Assembly: GCA_021545625.1 (NCBI GenBank)
Contig: JAJRVH010000160.1
Span: 1 to 5,585, forward strand
DNA from: Zetaproteobacteria bacterium
GTDB taxonomy: Bacteria > Pseudomonadota > Zetaproteobacteria > Mariprofundales > Mariprofundaceae
DNA: 5,585 nucleotides
Direction of reading: 5' to 3'
The position numbers were made by a program, and so were the translations under genes. Shown one piece after another: positions 1 through 5,585 of the stretch. The notes under the pieces are model-generated. The model saw nothing but the letters and a program-made list of their open reading frames with translations. It made no database searches and was not told the DNA's origin. Each line of letters opens with the position of its first letter. The stretch's first letter is position 1.

Positions 1-771
1 CGTATAATCGACCCCCGCGGCCAGTTGCCCCCAGCCGGGGAAGCCGCCTCCGTCGGACTGCAGCCATTCCAGACGCACGCCCGCATCGCCGAGATTACCC
101 GTCCAGTCCAGGCCGAACACGCGCTCCTGTCCGATCCCGCCAAGCATCAGGGCGATGTCGAACTGGCCGAACGTATCCTGCCAGCGGCCGGCCAGCTTGC
201 GCTGCACGCCGCTGGCTGCAGCGCCGGGAGCAGCCACCAGCTCCAGACTGCCGGCGTATCCGTAGCGCCACTGCATATCGAGCGCATCCACGCCGGTTTT
301 CCGGTCCGGCTCCAGTGCGGTCGGCTGCACGGGATTGAAACGATCGGTCGGGTTCCATATCCGGCCCGAGCCCCAGGCAATGCGCTGACGGCCGGCCGTC
401 AGGCGTAGCGATTCCGATTCGTACTGCAGCCAGCCACGGTACAGCGCATGCCGCCAGAACAGCGATGCGGAATGACCGATCGTCGCCGACAGATCCAGCC
501 ATGTCGGATCGGGCCGCGCCGCCAGCGCGGCAAAGGCCGGATCCCGGACCAGCGCCCCCCAGAGAATCTCATGCTCATAACGGATCTGCCAGCTGAAGGC
601 CCCCGCCGCCCCTTCCAGCTTCAGGCTCAGGCGGCCAAGGTCGCTGATACCCGTCCTGCCGGCGCTATCGTCGCTTCGCAGGACAAGCGAGCTCAGCTGG
701 CCGCTGAGCTCCGCCGCCTCCGCCACCGCGGTCGCGGCAACAAGCAGCAGGGCGATCAGCCATATTCGCAT
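1..771 (-). CDS. Putative outer-membrane beta-barrel protein, N-terminal 257 residues (runs off the left edge)
   Basis: The reading frame is open from an ATG at 769-771 to the window edge and has no stop, so the C-terminus is missing. Residues 1-20 form a Sec signal peptide: MRIW, then a Leu/Ala/Val core, with likely cleavage near AVA or AEA at residues 15-20. The mature part has alternating hydrophobic and polar stretches rich in Trp, Tyr and Gly, such as WQIRYEHEI and the segment around residues 118-137, as expected for amphipathic barrel strands. A striking block at about residues 127-157 contains RQRIAWGSGR followed by WNPTDRFNP, a pattern I associate with unnamed barrel proteins encoded beside Lol-like ABC genes; that family link is from memory. 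The start codon overlaps the ATPase stop by one base (TGATG) and has only a weak Shine-Dalgarno, so translation is probably coupled. Its role is inferred as the outer-membrane partner of the upstream ABC/LolA-like genes. The exact family is uncertain. Confidence 0.75.
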   Translation of the reverse strand, partial: MRIWLIALLLVAATAVAEAAELSGQLSSLVLRSDDSAGRTGISDLGRLSLKLEGAAGAFSWQIRYEHEILWGALVRDPAFAALAARPDPTWLDLSATIGHSASLFWRHALYRGWLQYESESLRLTAGRQRIAWGSGRIWNPTDRFNPVQPTALEPDRKTGVDALDMQWRYGYAGSLELVAAPGAAASGVQRKLAGRWQDTFGQFDIALMLGGIGQERVFGLDWTGNLGDAGVRLEWLQSDGGGFPGWGQLAAGVDYT

Positions 772-1466
772 CACTGCCCGATGCGTTCGACGATGCGGCC
801 GTCCTCCATCATCACCAGTTCCCTGGCCGCATCCATCGCCACCGGATCGTGCGAGGCGATCAGGAAGGTCACGCCCCGCTTCCCGTTCAGCTCGCGCATC
901 AGGTGCATCAGCGATTCACCGCTGTGCGAATCGAGATTGGCCGTCGGCTCGTCGGCCAGCACGATATCGGGCTCGCTGGCCAGGGCCCTCGCCACGGCCA
1001 CCCGCTGCTGCTGGCCCCCGGAAAGCTGATCCGGACGGCGGGTCTCAAGCCCTGCCAGCCCCACCTCGGCCAGCCACGCATCGGCCCGACGCAACCGCTC
1101 GGCCTTCGGCACGCCGCGCAGTTGCAGGACATAGGCGACATTTTCCCGCGCCGACAATACGCGTATCAGGTTGTAGGCCTGAAAGATAAAGCCCATCCGA
1201 TAAAGCCGGAAATCGGCGCGTTCGGCAGCCGAAAAGGTCAGCACGTCGCGGCCGGATATGCTCAACGTGCCCGCATCGGGCATATCCAGCGTACCGAGAA
1301 TATTCAGCAGTGTCGTCTTGCCCGAACCCGAACGCCCGGCCAGTACGCTGAAGGCGCCCTTCGGCAAATCGAGATCGACGCCGTTCAGGGCCGCCACCTC
1401 CTCCTGCCCGGAATGAAACCGGCGCACAAGCCCGCGCGCGCATATCAGCATATGATCCTGATTCAT
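771..1466 (-). CDS. LolD/MacB-type ABC transporter ATP-binding protein
   Basis: This is a 231-aa cytoplasmic nucleotide-binding subunit that should dimerise and power the two permeases encoded just upstream. All ABC motifs are present and intact: Walker A GRSGSGKTT (residues 44-52), Q-loop Gln96 in FIFQAYNL, signature LSGGQQQR (148-155), Walker B with DEPT (172-175), D-loop NLDS (177-180) and switch His206 in SHDP. The FIFQ.YNL Q-loop and overall length match the LolD/MacB/FtsE group, which serves FtsX-domain permeases, rather than importers. A GTG at 1478 would add four residues, but it lies on the GAGG ribosome-binding site. The ATG at 1464-1466 has that GAGG six bases upstream and follows the permease stop (TGATATG) by one base, so I prefer it. 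I leave the symbol empty because the bona fide lolD gene is probably elsewhere; the neighbours suggest a specialised paralogue. Confidence 0.94.
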   Translation of the reverse strand: MNQDHMLICARGLVRRFHSGQEEVAALNGVDLDLPKGAFSVLAGRSGSGKTTLLNILGTLDMPDAGTLSISGRDVLTFSAAERADFRLYRMGFIFQAYNLIRVLSARENVAYVLQLRGVPKAERLRRADAWLAEVGLAGLETRRPDQLSGGQQQRVAVARALASEPDIVLADEPTANLDSHSGESLMHLMRELNGKRGVTFLIASHDPVAMDAARELVMMEDGRIVERIGQ

Positions 1467-1467
1467 A

Positions 1468-2706
1468 TCACACCTCACGCATGGCCACGGCCGGCTCCAG
1501 CCGGGAAGCCTTCCATGCCGGGTAAAGTCCGGCGATCATCGCGCCGACGACGGCAGCTCCCAGAATGCGGGCACAGCCCTCAAGGGTCAGCAACGGATAG
1601 ACGACCGGACTCATATACATGAAGGAAAAAGCCGTGGCAAAACGGGACAGGTCCAGACCGTGCTGACCGTAGTACACACTGAGCCAGCCGCCGAGCGCAA
1701 AGCCGAGGACCCCGCCCAGACATACCAGTATCACCGTCTCCCACATCACCATCGCGAACACCTCGCTGCCGGCCGTGCCCAAAGCGCTCATCAGGCCGAA
1801 CTCCCTGATCCGGTCGTGCATGCTCATCAGCATCGTATTGAGCACTTCGGCCAGTACCACCAGAATCACCACCGCCAGCACGATCCATGTATAGGCATCG
1901 GCGAAACGAGCCCACTGCTCGGCCATCGGATCGATATCCATCCAGCGCAGCACCTCCAGCCCCTGCCCGTCCCATTCGGTCCGCAACGCCCGTTGCAGCG
2001 GATTCACGTCCGCAAAAGCACGGGCCCGGATCACGATATCGGTCACCGCGCCCTCATCCAGGGCCAGCCAGCGGCGCGCCGACGCGATCGGTACCAGCGC
2101 CATCAGGTTATCGATGTCCATCACGCCGGAATGAATCAGCCCGCGCACTCTGAACACCTCGGACATGATATCGCCGCCGGGCGAGGCGGCCATCAGCACC
2201 ACCTTGTCTCCCGGGCCGACCTCAAGCCGCTCGGCCAGCACATCGCCAAGAATCACCGCACGTTCCTCGCCGGCGACGAACCAGCGCCCCTGGCCGACAA
2301 ACGTGGACAGGCGGGAAACCTGACGCTCGCGCTCGATATCGACGCCGCTGACCAGCACGCCGGCATTGGCTCCAGCCGCCGAGGCAAGACCGGATACGCG
2401 GATACGGGTCGTGACGGCGCGCACGCCCTGCATGCCGGTCAGCCTCTGCAGAAGAGGCCGGGGATCGCGAATATGGTCCCGGATACTGTGACTCTGCTCG
2501 AAGCCACGGGCATGAACCTGCAGATGTCCGACCTCGGTCAGCACGAAATTCTCGCGGATATTCTGCATCCAGCCGTCGTTCATCGCCGTCAGGAAGGTCA
2601 GCGCCGCAATGCCGATGGCAAGCGCCAGTACCGTCAGGCCGGTACGCGCCGGATGCAGCCACAGATTGCGCAGCCCCAGCCGCAGATAGACCGACAGGTG
2701 TTTCAT
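1468..2706 (-). CDS. LolC/E- or MacB-type ABC transporter permease (second of a tandem pair)
   Basis: This is a 412-aa inner-membrane protein with the FtsX/MacB layout. TM1 is at about residues 21-42 and is followed by the NDG turn. A large periplasmic domain (about 45-265) contains the motif GHLQVHARGF. Three C-terminal helices lie at about 272-294, 318-345 and 377-396. The coupling-helix region reads REFGLMSALGT, matching the REFG..ALG motif typical of FtsX-domain permeases. The family extracts or transports lipoproteins, lipids or other hydrophobic cargo by transmitting ATPase motion to the periplasm rather than through a channel. It starts at an ATG with GGAGG seven bases upstream, 15 bases after the stop of the other permease, and its stop is one base from the ATPase ATG. 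It is clearly related to the 402-aa neighbour, so the two probably form a LolC/LolE-like heterodimer. Cargo cannot be read from the sequence. Confidence 0.93.
   Translation of the reverse strand: MKHLSVYLRLGLRNLWLHPARTGLTVLALAIGIAALTFLTAMNDGWMQNIRENFVLTEVGHLQVHARGFEQSHSIRDHIRDPRPLLQRLTGMQGVRAVTTRIRVSGLASAAGANAGVLVSGVDIERERQVSRLSTFVGQGRWFVAGEERAVILGDVLAERLEVGPGDKVVLMAASPGGDIMSEVFRVRGLIHSGVMDIDNLMALVPIASARRWLALDEGAVTDIVIRARAFADVNPLQRALRTEWDGQGLEVLRWMDIDPMAEQWARFADAYTWIVLAVVILVVLAEVLNTMLMSMHDRIREFGLMSALGTAGSEVFAMVMWETVILVCLGGVLGFALGGWLSVYYGQHGLDLSRFATAFSFMYMSPVVYPLLTLEGCARILGAAVVGAMIAGLYPAWKASRLEPAVAMREV
1473..1476 (-). promoter_or_regulatory. Ribosome-binding site that decides the ATPase start
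   Basis: GAGG on the minus strand, inside the last codons of the permease gene, is six bases from the ATG at 1466. It overlaps the alternative GTG start at 1476-1478, which argues against that start. Confidence 0.65.
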
Positions 2707-2712
2707 CGCGCG

Positions 2713-2718
2713 CCCTCC
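2713..2718 (-). promoter_or_regulatory. Strong ribosome-binding site of the second permease
   Basis: GGAGGG on the minus strand sits in the 15-base gap between the two permease genes, with the GGAGG core seven bases from the ATG at 2706. It is the clearest Shine-Dalgarno in the run. This gene can therefore initiate by itself, whereas the first permease and the barrel gene have starts overlapping the preceding stop. Confidence 0.7.
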
Positions 2719-2721
2719 GTC

Positions 2722-3930
2722 TCAGACATGGTGGATCGCCTCGACCGGCTGCAGACGCAGCACGCGCCAGACCGGCACCAGCGACGCGACGCTGGCGGCC
2801 AGCAGCACGGCCAGCACCGAGTTGAACAGGTGATCGGTATCGATTTCGGTGCGCACAACGGTGTCGATGTAGAAGCGCTGGATCGTGTCCATCTGGGAGG
2901 AAAGATCGATGCCGGTCTGGTGAAAGAAAGCCACCAGACCCAGCCCAGCCGCCGTGCCGAGCACGGTGCCGATCAGGCCGAGCATCAACGACTCGGTGAC
3001 CACGATACCGGCCAGGCGCCAGCGCCCGCAGCCCAGCGCCATCATCACGCCGAATTCGCGCACCCGTTCGAGCATGCTCATCAGCACCGTGTTCATGATG
3101 CCGGCGGCAACAATCAGCAGCACGATACCGAGGAAGATGTAGTAGAAGCCGTTCTCCAGATCCACCCACTGCTTCATCACCGGATACATGTCATACCAGC
3201 GCAATACCTCGTAGCCCTGCGGCTCCAGACGCGCCCGCAAACGCCTCGTGATATCCTCCAGACCATCGCGGTCCGTTTGCAGCACGGCCTCCGAATACCG
3301 CCCCTGCATGCTCAGCCAGTCCTGCATATAGTCCAGCGGCACGATGGCCAGCCCCCGGTCAATACCCATCTCGCCGCTGTCGATAATGCCGACCAGCCGG
3401 AAACGATCGGCTGCCAGCGAGCCAAAGCGGTCCTCGCTGAGCAATACGATATCATCGCCGACTTCAACACCGAGATTGCGCGCCGTGGTCAGCCCCAATA
3501 CGCAGGTCGTGGCGTCGCCGGCGGCGAGAAAGCGCCCCCGGCTGACCTTGTCGGCAATGCGTGTCACCCCGCGTTCGCGCTGCGGATCGACGCCAAGCAG
3601 CACCAGCCCTTCTGACGCGTCGTCGCCGGCGGCCAGCGCAAATGCACGCAGGCGCCAGCCGACCGGGCCTTTGAAATCGCGCAACGCGGCCCGCACCTCG
3701 TCGGGCCTGCGGATATCGCGGGTCAGCTTCGGGCTACGAAAAAAGCCCTGCTGATGGATCTGGATACTGCCGATGATCACCTGCTGAAGGTTGCGCATCA
3801 TCGAATTGTGCACGCCGTCGTTGAAGCCCCAGAGAAACAACAGCGCGGCCAGCCCCAGCGCAACCGCAGCGATGGTGATCAGACTGCGCCTGGCGTTGCG
3901 CACGATATTGCGCCAGGCCAGCAGCAGCAC
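2722..3930 (-). CDS. LolC/E- or MacB-type ABC transporter permease (first of a tandem pair)
   Basis: This is a 402-aa paralogue of the next gene, with the same topology. TM1 is at about residues 16-36 and ends in GFNDG. A periplasmic domain (about 38-260) contains GSIQIHQQGF. C-terminal helices lie at about 261-285, 307-336 and 368-388, and the cytoplasmic motif REFGVMMALGC sits between helices 2 and 3. From EVLRW (residue 241) to the end it is 162 residues long, exactly the length of the matching segment in the partner, so this half aligns with no net length change. The start is a GTG at 3928-3930 that overlaps the TAG of the LolA-like gene by one base (TAGTG). An AGGGGG stretch about five bases upstream is a good ribosome-binding site. 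It is inferred to be one half of a heterodimeric inner-membrane permease working with the LolD-like ATPase and the periplasmic LolA-like protein. Confidence 0.93.
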   Translation of the reverse strand: MLLLAWRNIVRNARRSLITIAAVALGLAALLFLWGFNDGVHNSMMRNLQQVIIGSIQIHQQGFFRSPKLTRDIRRPDEVRAALRDFKGPVGWRLRAFALAAGDDASEGLVLLGVDPQRERGVTRIADKVSRGRFLAAGDATTCVLGLTTARNLGVEVGDDIVLLSEDRFGSLAADRFRLVGIIDSGEMGIDRGLAIVPLDYMQDWLSMQGRYSEAVLQTDRDGLEDITRRLRARLEPQGYEVLRWYDMYPVMKQWVDLENGFYYIFLGIVLLIVAAGIMNTVLMSMLERVREFGVMMALGCGRWRLAGIVVTESLMLGLIGTVLGTAAGLGLVAFFHQTGIDLSSQMDTIQRFYIDTVVRTEIDTDHLFNSVLAVLLAASVASLVPVWRVLRLQPVEAIHHV

Positions 3931-4709
3931 TAGCGCCCCCTGCGCAGGAGATTGGCGCGCGTGAAGACCGATGCCGGAATCGGGCGGTTGAAGCTGATCG
4001 ATTCGATGACCAGCACCGTACGCTTGCCCGGCCTGTTCAGCGGCTGCATCGTCCAGCGCGAAGGAATCAGACGACCGTCGAATTCGCGCACCTGTTCAAA
4101 GCTCAGATGCCGCATATGGCGCCCGTGTTCATCATAATAGTCATCGGACAGCGGAATGCCGTCGTCACGCAGGGTATGCACGATCCTGCCCCAGACGACG
4201 GCCGTTTCCGGCCGGGGAACCGATTCGACCACGACCGTTTGCCCGTCGCGACTGACGATCCGGTGCCGGTAGCCGTCGACCACCGATTCCATTTTGACCA
4301 GGTCATCGTTGGTAAAGTCCGAACCCATCCACGAGGACAGCATCATCGACGGCGGAATGCGGATATCCCGCTCCAGCTTCGGAAGATACATCCAGAGATT
4401 GGCGCCATCCTTGAGCCAGGTCGTGTCGCGGTCCTTGCGCGGCGCCAAAATGCGGATAAAGAAACGCTTGCCCGGCCGGTCGTCCCAGGCTCTGAATTCG
4501 ACCGAACGCTGCCACTCGGGCGTTTCGATGCGCATCGTATAGCGGGCGATGCTGGAATCGGCGCGCATCCGGTCCTGCACCTTCTGCACCAGCGCCCGCG
4601 CCTCTGCATCGTCGACGAATGCGCCGGACAGGGGCGCCAGCCCGTCCTGCGCCATCGCCCAGCCGGGCGAAAGCACAAGCCAGAAACAAAGCAGCCATCG
4701 CATATCCAT
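3930..4709 (-). CDS. Periplasmic LolA-like protein ('outer membrane lipoprotein-sorting protein' type)
   Basis: The predicted 259-aa precursor begins with a Sec signal peptide (MDMRWLL and a hydrophobic core, likely cleaved after AMA at residues 18-20). It has no lipobox at the cleavage site, so a soluble periplasmic protein is expected. The mature part matches what I know of the LolA_like family (PF17131): an early 'RYTMRIE' strand, KRFFIRILAP (81-90), TWLKDGANLWMYLP (97-110) and the diagnostic MGSDFTNDDL (128-137). The family shares the LolA half-barrel fold that shields lipid acyl chains. The frame extends upstream to a TTG at 4754, inside the end of the preceding gene, but that would bury the signal peptide behind 15 polar residues. 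The ATG at 4707-4709, with GGCGGG about nine bases upstream, is preferred; the ATG at 4703 is an alternative. Its stop overlaps the permease GTG start. It is inferred to carry cargo from the permeases to the outer membrane. Confidence 0.88.
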   Translation of the reverse strand: MDMRWLLCFWLVLSPGWAMAQDGLAPLSGAFVDDAEARALVQKVQDRMRADSSIARYTMRIETPEWQRSVEFRAWDDRPGKRFFIRILAPRKDRDTTWLKDGANLWMYLPKLERDIRIPPSMMLSSWMGSDFTNDDLVKMESVVDGYRHRIVSRDGQTVVVESVPRPETAVVWGRIVHTLRDDGIPLSDDYYDEHGRHMRHLSFEQVREFDGRLIPSRWTMQPLNRPGKRTVLVIESISFNRPIPASVFTRANLLRRGR

Positions 4710-4746
4710 CAGTCTAGTCCCGCCACATGCAATCGAAAAGTCTCGG

Positions 4747-5112
4747 CTATTCAAGGAAATGGATAAACGGACTCAGCGTCACATAGAGAATAAATGCCAG
4801 CAACAACGTCAGCAGCAACGCCCGCAGCGGATGCTGCCATACCCGGCTTCGCCATGTCGGCTGGACTCCCTCCCGGCACAGCGCCTCGTAAACGGCCCTC
4901 GCCTCGGTCTGACGGCGCTGCTGGTAGGCGTCGAGCAAAGCCCTTGCTTCCGCCTCGCGGCTGTCGTCGTACAGCCACAGCGCCGGCGTTGAAATGCCCC
5001 AGCCGCCGGCGTGGGTTTCGTAAAAATCGATACCGTTCTTCGTCAGCAGATCGCGTACTTCTTCCGCCTCGTCGTCCGGCACTTGCGACAGCGAAAACAA
5101 TCGGATTCCCAT
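4747..5112 (-). CDS. DUF6164-like small membrane protein
   Basis: This 121-aa protein has two parts. Residues 1-67 form a small alpha/beta domain with the conserved run VPDDEAEEV, then GIDFYET and GWGIS.PALW, as in the uncharacterised DUF6164 family and reminiscent of DUF2007-type ferredoxin-like domains. A charged linker (QQRRQTEARAVYEAL) leads to a single C-terminal hydrophobic helix at about residues 97-116, so the protein is probably tail-anchored in the inner membrane with its domain in the cytoplasm. The ATG at 5110-5112 has GGGAGG four bases upstream. It is the first gene of the minus-strand run, and 37 bases without an obvious terminator separate it from the LolA-like gene, so co-transcription is likely. 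No function is known to me. It could be an independent housekeeping gene that merely shares the promoter. Confidence 0.85.
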   Translation of the reverse strand: MGIRLFSLSQVPDDEAEEVRDLLTKNGIDFYETHAGGWGISTPALWLYDDSREAEARALLDAYQQRRQTEARAVYEALCREGVQPTWRSRVWQHPLRALLLTLLLAFILYVTLSPFIHFLE

Positions 5113-5142
5113 TCGGCCTCCCGGACAGATGCTGTGCCGAAA

Positions 5143-5151
5143 AACATAGCA
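5143..5151 (-). promoter_or_regulatory. Candidate extended -10 element of the minus-strand operon
   Basis: Read on the minus strand, this is TGCTATGTT: a TATGTT -10 hexamer preceded by the TG of an extended -10. It lies about 30 bases upstream of the DUF6164-like ATG. The matching -35 region (TTTCCC, about 16 bases upstream) is poor, which is tolerable with an extended -10. Judged by eye only. Confidence 0.4.
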
Positions 5152-5155
5152 CGAA

Positions 5156-5185
5156 TTGGCCTGCGGGAAAGCGGCTTGCTAGCCT
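5156..5185 (+). promoter_or_regulatory. Candidate sigma70-like promoter of ybeD
   Basis: TTGGCC (5156-5161) and TAGCCT (5180-5185) are separated by 18 bases and lie about 30 bases upstream of the ybeD ATG. Both hexamers match the consensus only partly, so this is a weak prediction made by eye. Confidence 0.3.
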
Positions 5186-5216
5186 TTCGCGCAAGCCACA
5201 GCGCACAGGAGCATGC

Positions 5217-5498
5217 ATGAACGACAAAACCCCGCCGGACGACGCATCGCCGCTGGTATTTCCCTGCCAGTTCCCCATCAAGGTCATGGGCGAGAATACG
5301 CCCGGCTTCGAGGCGGAGGTCGTAATGGTCGCCCGCCGGCACATTCCCTCGCTCGGAGAGGGCGCGATCAGAAGCCGCCCGAGCCGCAACGCGAAGTATC
5401 TCGCGATCACGATCACCTTCACGGCCACCAGCCGAGAGCAGCTGGACGCGCTGTATCTGGACTTCAATGCCCTGCCGGCCGTGAGAATGGTACTCTAG
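5217..5498 (+). CDS. ybeD: YbeD / DUF493 family protein
   Basis: This 93-aa protein closely follows E. coli YbeD in layout: a short variable N-terminus, FPIKVMGENTPGF (residues 19-31), a helix reading VVMVARRHIP, a strand with AKYLAITITFTAT, the helix EQLDALYLDFNAL and the hallmark terminal VRMVL. The family has an ACT-like ferredoxin fold. In enterobacteria it lies upstream of lipB and lipA and has been called a putative lipoate regulatory protein; its biochemical role is not settled. The ATG at 5217 has AGGAG five bases upstream. The frame remains open much further upstream (to 4794), but that part is antisense to the DUF6164-like gene and is not credible coding. No lipB start is seen in the 87 bases after the stop, where the enterobacterial gene order would place it nearby. 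Confidence 0.93.
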   Translation: MNDKTPPDDASPLVFPCQFPIKVMGENTPGFEAEVVMVARRHIPSLGEGAIRSRPSRNAKYLAITITFTATSREQLDALYLDFNALPAVRMVL

Positions 5499-5585
5499 GG
5501 CCTGTTTACACTACGGTCACGCTTGTCGAAGGCGCCAGATTTGATGCGCTGCAAGGCATTTCGAGCGGAATGTGCTGGTTGCACA
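5499..5585. other. Non-coding tail after ybeD, possible edge of an intergenic repeat or mobile element
   Basis: Directly after the ybeD TAG the sequence reads GGGCCTGTTTACACTAC and continues to the window edge. I see no credible gene start with a ribosome-binding site. On the minus strand the segment is open in one frame for 22 codons before a TGA, which could be chance. The abrupt start at the stop codon and the hairpin at the far end suggest a repeat or insertion boundary, but with only one partial copy this is inference. Confidence 0.35.
5571..5585. repeat. Short inverted repeat (5-bp stem) at the window edge
   Basis: TGTGC and GCACA are perfect inverted copies around a 5-base loop, TGGTT. 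The preceding AA could extend the stem if the bases beyond the window are TT. There is no T-run inside the window, so it is not a demonstrated terminator. Confidence 0.45.

Larger units (their letters stand above)
5113..5216. promoter_or_regulatory. Divergent intergenic region with promoters for both flanking genes
   Basis: This 104-bp gap lies between two divergently transcribed genes, so it must hold the promoter of the minus-strand operon and that of ybeD, unless ybeD is read from further away. It has a short AT-richer patch at about 5139-5157. No clear operator palindrome or riboswitch is visible. Confidence 0.6.

Noticed and set aside
448..1622. Long plus-strand frames (448-1029 and 849-1622) opposite the ATPase and barrel genes.
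   Set aside because: The minus-strand frames carry all ABC motifs and a signal peptide. The plus-strand translations are low-complexity, with no domain or ribosome-binding site that I can support.
1660..3615. A 651-codon open frame on the plus strand opposite both permease genes.
   Set aside because: It is antisense to two clearly recognisable permeases. Its translation is rich in His, Gln, Arg and Pro with no family motif, as expected for the complement of GC-rich genes lacking stops in that frame.
4710..4746. A possible terminator or separate promoter between the DUF6164-like and LolA-like genes.
   Set aside because: No stem followed by a T-run and no convincing -35/-10 pair is visible in these 37 bases.
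4710..4754. A TTG start at 4754 for the LolA-like gene, overlapping the previous stop.
   Set aside because: It would place 15 polar residues ahead of a normal Sec signal peptide. The ATG at 4709 gives a standard precursor with an acceptable ribosome-binding site.
4794..5216. An upstream extension of the ybeD frame to an ATG at 4794.
   Set aside because: The extension overlaps the DUF6164-like gene antisense and is Pro/Arg/Ala-rich. YbeD proteins are about 90 residues, and the ATG at 5217 has a good AGGAG.
1..5585. CRISPR arrays, tRNA or rRNA genes, transposase genes.
   Set aside because: No direct-repeat/spacer pattern, cloverleaf, rRNA-like sequence or transposase motif was found. Apart from 5113-5216 and 5499-5585, nearly all bases are accounted for by coding sequence.

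Overview
The window is GC-rich and densely coding. It suggests a gammaproteobacterium: it carries a recognisable YbeD (DUF493) gene ending in the VRMVL tail seen in E. coli YbeD, a DUF6164-type small membrane protein, and Lol/MacB-type envelope genes. Genus cannot be fixed from the sequence.

Layout. Bases 1-5112 hold one tightly packed run of six minus-strand genes. In order of transcription (right to left) they are: a 121-aa DUF6164-like membrane protein (4747-5112); a secreted LolA-like protein of the 'outer membrane lipoprotein-sorting' type (3930-4709); two tandem, paralogous LolC/E- or MacB-type permeases (2722-3930 and 1468-2706); a LolD/MacB-type ABC ATPase (771-1466); and the N-terminal 257 residues of a signal-peptide-bearing, probably outer-membrane beta-barrel protein that runs off the left edge (1-771). 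The last five genes overlap by one base or are separated by at most 15 bases. A 104-bp divergent intergenic region (5113-5216) separates this run from a plus-strand ybeD gene (5217-5498). The last 87 bases are non-coding, begin directly at the ybeD stop codon and end in a small hairpin. They look like the start of an intergenic repeat or insertion rather than lipB.

How the genes may work together (inference). The ATPase and two FtsX-domain permeases would form an inner-membrane mechanotransmission-type ABC complex. The LolA-like protein would be a periplasmic carrier taking a lipid, lipoprotein or other hydrophobic cargo, and the barrel protein would be the outer-membrane receiver or exit. 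The set resembles a second, dedicated Lol-like route that carries its own outer-membrane partner. The cargo is not visible in the window.
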